Program-made: the position numbers and the translations under genes | Source of the DNA: Paradevosia sp036499825 | GTDB lineage: Bacteria > Pseudomonadota > Alphaproteobacteria > Rhizobiales > Devosiaceae | Assembly: GCA_036499825.1 (NCBI GenBank) | Contig: DASYCZ010000049.1 | Span: forward strand, 248,001 to 312,000 | Direction of reading: 5' to 3' | Length of the DNA: 64,000 nucleotides | The notes under the pieces: model-generated | What the model saw: the letters and a program-made list of their open reading frames with translations, nothing else | Databases searched by the model: none | What the model was told of the DNA's origin: nothing | Part shown: positions 1-7,987 of the stretch, piece after piece | How the letters are laid out: every line of letters begins with the position of its first letter | Numbering within the stretch: position 1 is the stretch's first letter

Positions 1-290
1 AGCATGTCGTCGCGAAAGACGCTGCCGAGATTGGCCACCAGATGGTCGAGACCGTCGGCCTCGAAGAGCGCATTGGTGCGCTCATTGACCTCAAGGATGC
101 GGATCGTTTCGGCGCATTCGCGCACCTTGCCGGGATCCTGCCGGAAATAGGCGGCCAGATCGGTCACCCCCGCCTCGCGCCAGCGCACGAACAACTGCTT
201 CAGGCCGCTATAGTCCTCAAGCCACAGCGAAACCGGGGCGAGTTCGAACATCGCATGGGAAACGCTGTTTGCCGTTGCAGTAACCGTCAC
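1..290 (-). CDS. PAS-type sensor / signalling protein, N-terminus only
   Basis: Only the first 96 or so codons are in the window; the rest lies beyond base 1. The visible part contains MFELAPVSLWLEDYSG, then a helical stretch with LFVRWREAGVTDL and an ILEVNERTNALFEA segment, the usual opening of PAS-domain signalling proteins (histidine kinases or GGDEF/EAL proteins). The output domain cannot be seen. I chose the GTG at 290 because an AGGA box lies 7 bases upstream; an ATG at 251 begins directly at MFELAP and is the alternative. It lies 120 bases downstream of csaA on the same strand, so it may or may not belong to that transcript. Confidence 0.7.
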   Translation of the reverse strand, partial: MTVTATANSVSHAMFELAPVSLWLEDYSGLKQLFVRWREAGVTDLAAYFRQDPGKVRECAETIRILEVNERTNALFEADGLDHLVANLGSVFRDDM

Positions 291-410
291 GAGAAATTCC
301 TGAACTGGCCGGCACGCAGACAGCCGGCGTGGTGCTTTCAGGATATCGCTGAAAGTCCTGTAAACCTGTTAACCAAACATGTTGATTGCAAAGGCCAAGT
401 TGGCCCGCGG

Positions 411-749
411 TTATATGAGTTTGCGGCCGTTCGGCACGGGCTTGTCGATTGCGGCCAGGACGATGGCGCCGCTCTCGTCTTCAAATCCTAGCGTCAAAAC
501 TTCAGACCGCAATGGCCCGATCTGGCGCGGTGGGAAATTCACCACCGCCATCACCTGCCGCCCCACCAGCGCTTCCGGCGCATAATGCACCGTGATCTGC
601 GCCGAAGATTTCTTGATGCCGATCTCCGGCCCGAAATCGATGATCAGGATGATCGCCGGTTTGCGCGCCTCCGGAAACGGCCGCGCCTCGATGATCGTGC
701 CGGTCCTGATATCGACCTTCACGAAATCGTCGAAGCCGATCTCACTCAC
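411..749 (-). CDS. csaA: CsaA-type tRNA-binding protein
   Basis: A 112-residue single-domain OB-fold protein of the CsaA / tRNA_bind family, the stand-alone version of the tRNA-binding domain found at the end of methionyl- and phenylalanyl-tRNA synthetases. CsaA has been described as a secretion chaperone and as a tRNA binder; which role applies here cannot be told. Visible marks are the start MSEIGFDDFVKVDIRTGTI, the central KSSAQITVHY and the late LGFEDESG segment. Length matches the family (about 110). The GTG start at 749 overlaps the end of proC by 8 bases, so translation is probably coupled. It is the last gene of the YbjN-proC-csaA run. Confidence 0.93.
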   Translation of the reverse strand: MSEIGFDDFVKVDIRTGTIIEARPFPEARKPAIILIIDFGPEIGIKKSSAQITVHYAPEALVGRQVMAVVNFPPRQIGPLRSEVLTLGFEDESGAIVLAAIDKPVPNGRKLI

Positions 750-1563
750 GGCCCAGCTCTTCGCTGCGCCGCCGCGCCGCGCTCACGGCCCGCTCCAGCA
801 ATGGCGTCATGCCGCCTTCACCCATCAGCACGGCCAGCGCTTCCGCCGTCGTGCCCTTGGGCGAGGTCACATTCTGCCGCAGCACTGAGGCCGGAATATC
901 CGGCTCGGCCTCCAGCAACGCCGCGGCGCCGATAATGGTCTGCCGCGCCAGCAGCATGGCCTGCTCGTCGCTCAGCCCCTGCTTGACGCCAGCGGCCGCC
1001 AGCGCCTCCACCATATGGAACACATAGGCCGGCCCTGAACCCGACACCGACGTCACCGCATCGATCATCGCTTCGTCGTCGAACCATACCAGCTCGCCGG
1101 CGGCCCGCATCAGCGCGTCGACGCGCGTGCGGTCCTCGGCGCTCACAACCGGGTTGGCTACGGCGCCGCTCATGCCCTTGCCGACCTGCGCCGGCGTATT
1201 GGGCATGGTGCGCACGACATTGTCGGTTCCCAGACCCTTGCTCAGCGCCGCGATCGAAATGCCGGCGGCAATGGAGAGCGCCAGCGTATCCTTTCTGACC
1301 GCGGGTTTGATTTCCGCCAGCACGGCCGCCATCACCTGCGGCTTTACCGCCAGCACCAGGACACGCGGCGTCGCGCCCACGATGCTCGGCTGCAGCTTGA
1401 CCCGATGATCCCTGGCGAAGGCGAGCGTCGCCTCCGCGGGCTTGGGATCGACCAGCGTCAGGTCGTCGGGCGGCAATCCGCCGGTGAGCCAGCCATGGGC
1501 CAGCGCCAGCCCCATCTTGCCGGCGCCGACCAGAACGACTGAACCGATTGTACTGAGTGTCAC
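742..1563 (-). CDS. proC: Pyrroline-5-carboxylate reductase
   Basis: ProC reduces 1-pyrroline-5-carboxylate to L-proline with NAD(P)H, the last step of proline synthesis in the cytoplasm. The 273-residue product is the usual length. The N-terminal dinucleotide fold shows VGAGKMGLALAHGW, and the C-terminal family signature is seen around VTSPKGTTAEALAVL, preceded by SVSGSGPAYVF. The start is a GTG whose first bases overlap the TGA of the YbjN gene (GTGA), and the end overlaps csaA by 8 bases, so the three genes look translationally coupled. Confidence 0.97.
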   Translation of the reverse strand: MTLSTIGSVVLVGAGKMGLALAHGWLTGGLPPDDLTLVDPKPAEATLAFARDHRVKLQPSIVGATPRVLVLAVKPQVMAAVLAEIKPAVRKDTLALSIAAGISIAALSKGLGTDNVVRTMPNTPAQVGKGMSGAVANPVVSAEDRTRVDALMRAAGELVWFDDEAMIDAVTSVSGSGPAYVFHMVEALAAAGVKQGLSDEQAMLLARQTIIGAAALLEAEPDIPASVLRQNVTSPKGTTAEALAVLMGEGGMTPLLERAVSAARRRSEELGRE

Positions 1564-2063
1564 GCTTCCCCGACCGTCTCGAACATCACATGGCTCAAGG
1601 CCTCGGCAGCACTTTTACCCGCCCAGACGACAAACTGGAATGCCTGATAATAAAGATCGCAGGAATCAGTGGCCGAACGCAGCAGCGCCTCGCATTGCTG
1701 CGGGCTGACCTCGGCTCCGCCGGTCAACAGGTGCGAGTTGCGGAACAGCACGACGCCTTCCTTGCTCCAGATGTCGAAATGCCCGATCCAGAGCTGCTCA
1801 TTGACCAGCGAGATCAGCTGTTTCACTTCCGCGCGCCGCGCATCCGGCACCTTCAGGTCGAAAGCCGAGGCGATGTGAAGGCTTTCCAGGTCTTCCATCC
1901 AATTGAACGAGACATGATAGTCGCTCCAGCCGCCGCGCACCGAGATCGAGATCTCGTCAGCGTCCTGGCGCTCAAAACTCCAGTCGTTGATTGCGGCGAT
2001 ATGTTCGATGATATCAACCGGATGCACCGTCCGGTCGGGCTCGATCTGCAGCAAAAGAGACAT
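1560..2063 (-). CDS. YbjN domain-containing protein
   Basis: A 168-residue protein of the YbjN family (PF10722), alpha/beta proteins related in fold to type III secretion chaperones. In enterobacteria YbjN is a pleiotropic regulator; in alphaproteobacteria it sits next to proC and its function is unknown. Visible features are a hydrophobic beta core with SISVRGGWSDYHVSFNW and a C-terminal helix ending in HVMFETVGEA. I start it at the ATG at 2063 (MSLLLQIEPD); an in-frame extension to 2126 reads as low-complexity Arg/Cys-rich sequence and looks untranslated. It is the first gene of the proC-csaA run. Confidence 0.88.
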   Translation of the reverse strand: MSLLLQIEPDRTVHPVDIIEHIAAINDWSFERQDADEISISVRGGWSDYHVSFNWMEDLESLHIASAFDLKVPDARRAEVKQLISLVNEQLWIGHFDIWSKEGVVLFRNSHLLTGGAEVSPQQCEALLRSATDSCDLYYQAFQFVVWAGKSAAEALSHVMFETVGEA

Positions 2064-2630
2064 GCGTTTGGTCCTGCATTGGCAACGCGTGAAAGGGCCG
2101 GCCGGCATACACCCGGCGGTACGCAAACGAACTGGGCGAACTTTGCCGCATGCGGAAAGCCTTCGAATCGTCTTCGGGTTGGAACCTACACTGCACCGGC
2201 GATTCCGGGCACTTTCGGCGTCTCCCTAGGCGGCTTTCTCCTGTGGATGATCGAACCGTTAATGTTAACAAGTCCTTAAAGACGCCCCCTGAATCCACGG
2301 CAATCCGGGGACTTTTGCGTCATTCCAGCACGCTGGCGCCCTCCGGTCGAAAGCCCACGCCAAGCCTCCCGCCATGGAGAGTGCCTACGACTGACGATCT
2401 TGTGCGTGCTCTCCACCCACGAGGGGAGCAACTAAGGATAGGTTGGCAATGTCGTGTATCCGGCAAGATCGCCCCACCGCCCCGATGCCACCCTCCCCAT
2501 ATGGGGAGGGCTAGGGAGGGGGTAGGCGCCACGCACCGCACCCTCCGTCGTCAGCACAAGTCCCCATGCACCAAACGTTACGTGGCTGGATTACCCGCCT
2601 GAAGCGCCCAATGAAGAGCATTCGATAGGG
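2064..2630. other. Intergenic region between divergent-looking housekeeping genes
   Basis: About 570 bases with no convincing gene. The open frames across it on both strands are rich in Pro, Arg and His and show no family features. It should hold the promoter of the YbjN-proC-csaA run near 2064-2300 and the 3' end of the phosphoesterase transcript. The one recognisable element is a palindromic repeat at 2488-2527. Confidence 0.6.
2488..2527. repeat. Dispersed palindromic repeat, copy 1
   Basis: A perfect 20-base palindrome, CCCTCCCCATATGGGGAGGG (2491-2510), is followed by CTAGGGAGGGGGTAGGCG. The same composition and the same CTAGGGAGGGGGT tail occur at 43060 and 48593, with looser copies near 37001, 45724, 45814, 48526 and 51612. 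All lie between genes. Confidence 0.75.
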
Positions 2631-3353
2631 CTAGAACAGCCCCTTTGCATCGACCCAGCCCGACACCAGCGGCTCGCGCCATTGCGCAAAACCATTGGCC
2701 TCGGCGAGCTTGGCCGCCTGTTCGTGGTCATAGGGCACGGCCCGGAACGTGACCGACCAGGCGCCATCCACCTGTTCGATGATGCCGTAGCGCGCGTCGG
2801 GCGAACCATGGATCCATTGCAGGCCGACCGAGCCGGGATTGACGACCAGCCGGCCGTCCCGCAGCCGCACGGCCCGCGGAACATGCGTATGCCCGCACAG
2901 CATCACCGGATATTGCACGCCTTCCGCCTCGGCGGTCACAGCCACCTCGCCGGGAATCGTGGCAGTGCGGTTTTCCCAGAAATTGTCGAGCCAGCCGGTG
3001 ACGTCGCTCTTGGGCGTTCCGTGGCAGAGAAATGCCGCGTCCTGATGCACCTGTGTCTTTTCGAGGCCTTCGAGCCAGGCCAGATGCCGCGGCTCGAGCT
3101 GCGCCAGCGTGAAGCGGTCCACCGCCCCCAGTTCGAACACGCCCTGCTTGATCAACAGGCGGTCGTGGTTGCCGCGCACATTGGTGGCCTTGAGGTCGAT
3201 CAGCAGATCGCCCGTGCCGCGCGGATCGATCGGCCCGCTGAGACTGTCGCCGAGATTGACGACGCCCTCCACGTTCTGCCGTTCGATATCGGCCAGCACT
3301 GCTTCCAGCGCCGGACGGTTGCCGTGAATATCCGAGATAACTGCGAAACGCAT
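2631..3353 (-). CDS. Metallophosphoesterase (YfcE/calcineurin-like)
   Basis: A 240-residue metal-dependent phosphoesterase. The metal-binding motifs appear in the canonical order: DIHGN near residue 8, GD at about 36, GNHD near 61, a CHGT segment in the middle, and GHTH at about 154. Family members hydrolyse phosphodiesters or nucleotides; the substrate here cannot be assigned. There is no signal peptide or membrane segment, so it acts in the cytoplasm. It ends in GWVDAKGLF and lies 12 bases downstream of ubiK on the same strand, suggesting co-transcription. Confidence 0.9.
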   Translation of the reverse strand: MRFAVISDIHGNRPALEAVLADIERQNVEGVVNLGDSLSGPIDPRGTGDLLIDLKATNVRGNHDRLLIKQGVFELGAVDRFTLAQLEPRHLAWLEGLEKTQVHQDAAFLCHGTPKSDVTGWLDNFWENRTATIPGEVAVTAEAEGVQYPVMLCGHTHVPRAVRLRDGRLVVNPGSVGLQWIHGSPDARYGIIEQVDGAWSVTFRAVPYDHEQAAKLAEANGFAQWREPLVSGWVDAKGLF

Positions 3354-3365
3354 ACGGCCGGACGC

Positions 3366-3617
3366 CTACTCGGCCTTGCGTTTGGGTTTCAGTGCCGCAA
3401 GCTCGGCACGCAATTGCGCGATCTCCTCGCCCTGCACCTGCACCAGTTCGCGCAGCGCGTCGAAATCCTCGCGCTTCACCAAGTCCATATCGGCGATGAA
3501 GCGCTGCACCTGCGCCTTGACGCCCGTCTCGACTTCGCGGCGTACGCCATCGGCGACGCCGGCGGCATCGCTCATCAGCCGTCCGAGATCGTCGAAAATC
3601 CTGCTGCCCTGGTTCAT
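3366..3617 (-). CDS. ubiK: Ubiquinone biosynthesis accessory factor UbiK / BMFP protein
   Basis: An 83-residue protein of the BMFP / UbiK (YqiC) family, small trimeric coiled-coil proteins that associate with membranes and support ubiquinone assembly in proteobacteria. It starts MNQGSRIFDDLGRL, carries an amphipathic first half, then a clear C-terminal coiled coil (EIAQLRAELAALKPK) ending in a basic tail. Placement beside lgt, transcribed away from it, is common in Hyphomicrobiales. It precedes the phosphoesterase gene by 12 bases. Family membership is clear; the ubiquinone role is inferred from the family. Confidence 0.86.
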   Translation of the reverse strand: MNQGSRIFDDLGRLMSDAAGVADGVRREVETGVKAQVQRFIADMDLVKREDFDALRELVQVQGEEIAQLRAELAALKPKRKAE

Positions 3618-3740
3618 CGCAACATCCTTCAGCGTTTTGCCGCAACAGCAGCCGTCACATCAGTATTAGGCGGTTGCGAGCAGCTTGACCAGACCGTGGA
3701 CGCAGTTGCATGGTCCAGCCACCTTATCCGGAGCCGCGAT

Positions 3741-4556
3741 TTGCCCTTCCCCGATATCAATCCGATCGCCGTTTCCATCGGACCATTCGCGGTGCGCTGG
3801 TACGCCCTGGCCTATCTGTTCGGGGTTGCGCTCGGCGCGCTCTACGCCATGCGCCTCCTGGCGAAAAAGACCCTTTGGCGCGACAACACGCCTCCCTTCG
3901 ACTCGCCCGCCATGCTCGATTTCGCCTTCTGGGCCGTCATCGGCATCGTCATCGGCGGACGCACCGGCTATGTGCTGTTCTACAATCTCCCCCATTACAT
4001 GGCGCACCCTGCGGAGATCGTCGCGCTCTGGGATGGCGGCATGGCGTTCCATGGCGGCCTCGTAGGCATCATGGTGGCGATGGTGCTGTTCGCCCGCTCG
4101 CGCGGCGCCAATGTCCTGTCATCGCTCGACCTGCTCGGCGCCGTCGGCCCCATCGGCCTGTTCCTCGGCCGCATGGCCAATTTCATCAATGGCGAACTCT
4201 ATGGCGCCCCCACCAACCTGCCCTGGGCCGTGGTCTTTCCGACCGACCCCGAGCAGTTGCCGCGCCATCCCAGCCAGCTCTATGAGGGGGCGCTGGAGGG
4301 CATCCTGCTCTTCCTCATCATCCGCTTCATTACCCACGTGCTTTATGGCCTGCGCCGTCCAGGCCTGGTCAGCGCCGTCTTCGGCATCGTCTATGCGCTG
4401 TCGCGCATCCTGGTCGAATTCGTCCGCCTGCCCGATGTGCAGGTCGGCTATCTCTATGGCGGCTGGCTGACCATGGGCCAGGTCCTGTCGGTGCCGATCC
4501 TCATCGCCGCGTTCGGCATTCTCATCTACGCTCTGAGGCCGCAGCGTGGCCGATAG
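3741..4556 (+). CDS. lgt: Prolipoprotein diacylglyceryl transferase
   Basis: Lgt transfers diacylglycerol from phosphatidylglycerol to the lipobox cysteine of prolipoproteins in the inner membrane, the first step of lipoprotein maturation. The 271-residue protein has about seven hydrophobic segments, the AFHGGLVG motif with the essential His near residue 100, GRMANFINGELYG (the Lgt signature) near 145, and RHPSQLYE. The start is TTG at 3741 with a GGAG box 7 bases upstream. An open frame runs upstream for another kilobase, but it is antisense to ubiK and the phosphoesterase. It overlaps the next gene by 11 bases. Confidence 0.96.
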   Translation: MPFPDINPIAVSIGPFAVRWYALAYLFGVALGALYAMRLLAKKTLWRDNTPPFDSPAMLDFAFWAVIGIVIGGRTGYVLFYNLPHYMAHPAEIVALWDGGMAFHGGLVGIMVAMVLFARSRGANVLSSLDLLGAVGPIGLFLGRMANFINGELYGAPTNLPWAVVFPTDPEQLPRHPSQLYEGALEGILLFLIIRFITHVLYGLRRPGLVSAVFGIVYALSRILVEFVRLPDVQVGYLYGGWLTMGQVLSVPILIAAFGILIYALRPQRGR

Positions 4557-5625
4557 CCTGACCCTCAGCGAGCAGATCGACACACAGATCCGCGTCGGCG
4601 GCCCCATCTCCGTCGCCACCTACATGGCCCTGGCGCTGACCCACCCGCTGCACGGCTACTACAAGCAGGATGATCCCCTGGGCCAGGCCGGCGACTTCAT
4701 CACCGCGCCCGAAATCTCGCAGATGTTCGGCGAACTGCTCGGCTTCTTCCTCGTCAACCTCTGGCAGCAGATGGAGGAGCCACGCTCCTTCACCCTGCTC
4801 GAACTCGGCCCCGGCCGCGGTACGCTGATGTCCGACGTCATGCGCGTCGCCGCCGCTGCCGAAGGCTTCGTCAACGCTGCGCATGTGCAGTTGTTCGAAA
4901 CCAACCCGCACCTCAAGGCCGAACAGGAAAAACGCCTTGGCGCCTACAATCCCTATTGGGCTTCCGAGATCGACGCTATCGCCGACGGGCCGGTGCTCAT
5001 CGTCGCCAACGAATTCTTCGATGCCCTGCCGATCCGCCAGTTCGTGAAAGCGCCCGATGGCTGGCATGAGCGCCAGGTCGGCCTCAAGGACGGCAGGCGT
5101 GCCTTCGGGCTTTCCCCCACACCGATCCCGGACTTCGCGCTGCCGGTAGCCATGCGCGGCGCTGAACTCGGCGCCGTCTACGAGGCGCCGCTTGCCGGCA
5201 CCGAAGTCATGAGCCGCCTCGCCGGCATCGTCGCCCGCCAGGGAGGTGCCATTCTCGCAATCGATTACGGCTATGCCGAAACCCGCGCCGGCGAGACGTT
5301 GCAGGCCGTCCGTCGCCACGCCTTCGCCGATCCGCTGCAATCACCGGGCGAAGCCGACATTTCCGCCCATGTGAATTTCGCCGCCCTCGCCGAGGCCGCC
5401 ACCAAGGCCGGCCTCACTGCGCATGGGCTGACCGGACAAGGTGAGTTCCTCAAGCGCCTCGGCATCGCCGAACGCGCCGCCGCCCTCGCCCGTGCCAATC
5501 CCGGCGCCATGCCGGCGATTGAGGCCGCGCTCAAGCGCCTCACTTCTGCCGATCAAATGGGCGAACTCTTCAAGGTTCTCTGCGTCGCCAGCCCCGGCCT
5601 CGAACCGATGGGACTAAAGCCATGA
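4546..5625 (+). CDS. MidA/NDUFAF7-type SAM-dependent methyltransferase
   Basis: A 359-residue class I methyltransferase of the COG1565 family. The mitochondrial relative NDUFAF7/MidA methylates an arginine of a complex I subunit during assembly; that role in bacteria is inferred. Visible motifs are the early GYYKQDDPLGQAGDFITAP segment, the SAM-binding LLELGPGRGTLM at about residue 85, and NEFFDALP at about 155. It starts at a GTG inside the end of lgt (11-base overlap) and its end overlaps pgeF by 4 bases, so the three genes form a coupled operon. Confidence 0.92.
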   Translation: MADSLTLSEQIDTQIRVGGPISVATYMALALTHPLHGYYKQDDPLGQAGDFITAPEISQMFGELLGFFLVNLWQQMEEPRSFTLLELGPGRGTLMSDVMRVAAAAEGFVNAAHVQLFETNPHLKAEQEKRLGAYNPYWASEIDAIADGPVLIVANEFFDALPIRQFVKAPDGWHERQVGLKDGRRAFGLSPTPIPDFALPVAMRGAELGAVYEAPLAGTEVMSRLAGIVARQGGAILAIDYGYAETRAGETLQAVRRHAFADPLQSPGEADISAHVNFAALAEAATKAGLTAHGLTGQGEFLKRLGIAERAAALARANPGAMPAIEAALKRLTSADQMGELFKVLCVASPGLEPMGLKP

Positions 5626-6392
5626 TGCCTCCGATGGAAACCGGTTCAGCTTTCGCCGATATCGCTATGCTGCGGCACGGTTTTTTTGGCCGGCGGGGCG
5701 GCGTCTCGACTGGCGAATATGCAGCGCTCAACGTCTCTACTTCTACTGGCGACAACCCCGCCAACGTCGCCCACAACCGCATGCTCGTCGCCGAAGCGCT
5801 CAATTTCACGCCGCCGGCGCTGACCACTATCCGGCAGGTGCATTCCAGTCGCGTCGTCACCCTCACCGAACCGCTGGAGGAGCACGAGCGACCGGAGGCT
5901 GACGCCCTCGTCACCAACGAGCCCGGTATCCTGCTCGGCATCCTCACGGCCGATTGCACGCCCATCCTCTTCGTCGATCCGCATGCCGGCGTCATCGGCG
6001 CGGCGCATGCCGGCTGGAAAGGCGCCATCGACGGCATCGTCGAACGCACAATCGACGCCATGCTGGCCCTCGGTGCGCAAAATGGTCGCATCCGCGCGCT
6101 CATCGGCCCCACCATTTCGGGCCCCAACTACGAAGTCGGCCCGCAATTTGCCGCCGATGTCACCGCCCGCAATGCCGCTGCCGCATCCTTCATCACTACC
6201 CCTTCGGGCGGCAGGGAACATTTCGATCTCCCCGGTTTCATTGAGGCGGCCTTACGCACCACGGGCCTTGCGGTGGTCGAGCGAGTCGGCGGCTGCACCT
6301 ATGCCGATCCCGACCACTATTTCTCGCATCGCTACGCCACCCACCGCGGCGCCACCGCCGGCCGGCAGATCGCCGTCATCGGCCGTCTCTGA
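5622..6392 (+). CDS. pgeF: Peptidoglycan editing factor PgeF (YfiH/laccase-domain)
   Basis: A 256-residue protein of the multi-copper polyphenol oxidase/laccase-domain family, whose bacterial members (YfiH/PgeF) remove wrongly incorporated amino acids (L-Ser for L-Ala) from muropeptide precursors; related proteins also act on purine nucleosides. Visible are RQVHSSRV with the first metal His, LTADCTPILF with the Cys, and GAAHAGWKG with the second His. The ATG overlaps the stop of the methyltransferase. A cell-wall role is notable given the MurL-MurD2 pair at 37-40 kb, although they are far apart. Confidence 0.92.
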   Translation: MMPPMETGSAFADIAMLRHGFFGRRGGVSTGEYAALNVSTSTGDNPANVAHNRMLVAEALNFTPPALTTIRQVHSSRVVTLTEPLEEHERPEADALVTNEPGILLGILTADCTPILFVDPHAGVIGAAHAGWKGAIDGIVERTIDAMLALGAQNGRIRALIGPTISGPNYEVGPQFAADVTARNAAAASFITTPSGGREHFDLPGFIEAALRTTGLAVVERVGGCTYADPDHYFSHRYATHRGATAGRQIAVIGRL

Positions 6393-6517
6393 GTTCGTTT
6401 ACGTTTCGACCAAATGCGGCATTGCGCGCCACCGCGCCCCGCGATAAGGGTGCGCCCACAAATGGCGTGGGGCCGGGCAAGCCCCGGATTGCCGAGATTT
6501 CAGACAAAGGTGGCCGC

Positions 6518-7450
6518 ATGAAACTGGTGACGGGTAACTCCAACCGGGCGCTGGCCGAAGCCGTCGCCAACTATCTCGAGCTTCCCCTCACCGATTGCAC
6601 CGTGAAGCGTTTCGCGGACAAGGAAATCTTCGTCGAGATCCACGAGAACGTCCGTGGCGAAGATGTCTTCATCCTGCAGTCCACCTCCTTCCCGGCCAAT
6701 GACAATTTGATGGAGCTGCTCATCCTCGGCGATGCGCTCCGCCGGTCGTCCGCCCGCCGCATCACCGCCGTCATTCCCTATTTCGGCTATGCCCGCCAGG
6801 ACCGTAAATCGGCCTCGCGCACGCCTATCTCGGCCAAGCTCGTCGCCAACCTGATCACCGGCAGCGGCGTCAATCGCGTCATCACGCTCGATCTGCACGC
6901 CGCCCAGATCCAGGGCTTCTTCGATATCCCGACCGACAATCTCTATGCGGCGCCTGTTATGACCCGCGATCTGCAAGAGAAATATGACGGCCGCAAGCTC
7001 ATGATCGTATCCCCCGACGTCGGCGGCGTCGCCCGCGCCCGCGCCATCGCGCAGCGCATCGGCGCCGATCTTGCCATCGTCGACAAGCGTCGCCCGCGCG
7101 CCGGCGTCTCCGAGGTGATGAACATCATCGGCGATGTCTCGGGCCACGCCTGCGTGCTCATCGACGATATCGTCGATAGCGGCGGCACCCTGGTCAACGC
7201 CGCCGAAGCCCTGCTCAAGGCCGGCGCGACCGAGGTTTCCGCCTATATTACGCATGGCGTGCTGTCGGAAGGCGCCGCCGAGCGGATTGGCGCCAGCAAG
7301 CTCAAGGAACTGGTCATCACCGATTCCATCGCCGAGACCCCGGCCTCGCGCGCCGCCAAGAATATCCGGCGCATCTCCATCGCCTCGCTCATCGGCGAAG
7401 CCATCGCTCGCACCTCCAGCGAACAGAGCGTTTCCAGCCTGCTCGACTGA
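6518..7450 (+). CDS. prs: Ribose-phosphate pyrophosphokinase
   Basis: Prs makes PRPP from ribose 5-phosphate and ATP, feeding purine, pyrimidine, NAD, His and Trp synthesis. The 310-residue length is standard. Visible are FADKEIFVEI, the SASRTPISAK stretch, DLHAAQIQGFFDIP (metal binding) and the PRPP-binding loop VLIDDIVDSGGT. The ATG at 6518 starts MKLVTGNSN directly; an open frame reaches back to 6422 but that extension lacks family sequence. It follows pgeF after 125 bases and probably has its own promoter. Confidence 0.97.
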   Translation: MKLVTGNSNRALAEAVANYLELPLTDCTVKRFADKEIFVEIHENVRGEDVFILQSTSFPANDNLMELLILGDALRRSSARRITAVIPYFGYARQDRKSASRTPISAKLVANLITGSGVNRVITLDLHAAQIQGFFDIPTDNLYAAPVMTRDLQEKYDGRKLMIVSPDVGGVARARAIAQRIGADLAIVDKRRPRAGVSEVMNIIGDVSGHACVLIDDIVDSGGTLVNAAEALLKAGATEVSAYITHGVLSEGAAERIGASKLKELVITDSIAETPASRAAKNIRRISIASLIGEAIARTSSEQSVSSLLD

Positions 7451-7466
7451 TTTCTTTCCGCCATTT

Positions 7467-7497
7467 GTCGAAACCGGCCGATCTCGCCCGACATTGT
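7467..7497 (+). promoter_or_regulatory. Candidate ECF-type promoter, copy 1
   Basis: GTCGAAA (7467-7473), 13 bases, then CCCGACATTGT (7487-7497), about 42 bases before the first YCII gene. The same two boxes with exactly the same 13-base spacing occur at 7916-7946 before the second YCII gene. Two identical pairs before two paralogous genes next to an ECF sigma-factor gene suggest -35 and -10 elements read by that factor. Confidence 0.62.
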
Positions 7498-7539
7498 CAT
7501 GTCAGGCTATCGTGCCGGGACGACCGAAGGAGCGAAAAG

Positions 7540-7896
7540 ATGCGTTATATGTTGATGCTGTATGCCGACGAAGCCGCCGGCGACAAAATCCCCCACGAAG
7601 ACATGGTCAAGTGGATGGATAGGATGCACGCCTATCAGGCGACACTGGAGAAGGCTGGCGCCTTCATCGATACCATCGGCCTCGCCCGCAGCTACGAAGC
7701 CACCACCGTCAATCTCGATAACGGCGAGATGCATGTGCATGACGGCCCCTACGCTGAAACCCGCGAACAACTCGGCGGCATCTACGTCATCGAGGCGCCC
7801 GACATGGCAGCGGCGCAGCAATGGGCCGCCCAGTGCCCCGGCGCCATCTGGGGCCACATCGAAGTTCGCCCTTTCTCGCACTGGACAAGGGATTGA
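7540..7896 (+). CDS. YCII-related (DGPF) protein, copy 1
   Basis: A 118-residue YCII/DGPF-family protein (PF03795) starting MRYMLMLYADE, with the family hallmark DGPYAETREQLGG and a C-terminal HIEVRPF. YCII proteins have a dimeric alpha/beta-barrel fold with a conserved His-Asp pair; no substrate is established for the DGPF group, but they typically neighbour ECF42 sigma factors and are among their targets. The ATG at 7540 has a strong GAAGGAG box. It precedes a second YCII gene (only about 35-40% alike by eye), an AhpD-like gene and the sigma factor. Confidence 0.93.
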   Translation: MRYMLMLYADEAAGDKIPHEDMVKWMDRMHAYQATLEKAGAFIDTIGLARSYEATTVNLDNGEMHVHDGPYAETREQLGGIYVIEAPDMAAAQQWAAQCPGAIWGHIEVRPFSHWTRD

Positions 7897-7915
7897 ACTT
7901 TTCCGCAGCGGAAAA

Positions 7916-7946
7916 GTCGAAATGACTGCCGGCTCCCCGACATTGT
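7916..7946 (+). promoter_or_regulatory. Candidate ECF-type promoter, copy 2
   Basis: GTCGAAA (7916-7922), 13 bases, then CCCGACATTGT (7936-7946), 41 bases before the second YCII gene, matching 7467-7497 in both boxes and spacing. The 13-base spacers differ, as expected for promoter boxes under selection rather than for a recent duplication. Confidence 0.62.
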
Positions 7947-7987
7947 AGCATCGGGACACAGTGCCCCGAGCCAATACGGAGACAGTC

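Noticed and set aside
42..491. Plus-strand ORF of 149 codons at the left edge
   Set aside because: It is antisense to the PAS-type gene (1-290) and csaA (411-749), and shows no family features.
2150..2602. Plus-strand ORF between YbjN and the phosphoesterase
   Set aside because: Pro/Arg/Ser-rich, runs through the palindromic repeat and shows no plausible protein signature.
2682..3740. Long plus-strand extension upstream of lgt
   Set aside because: It is antisense to the phosphoesterase and ubiK. The TTG at 3741 with a GGAG box gives the normal Lgt start.
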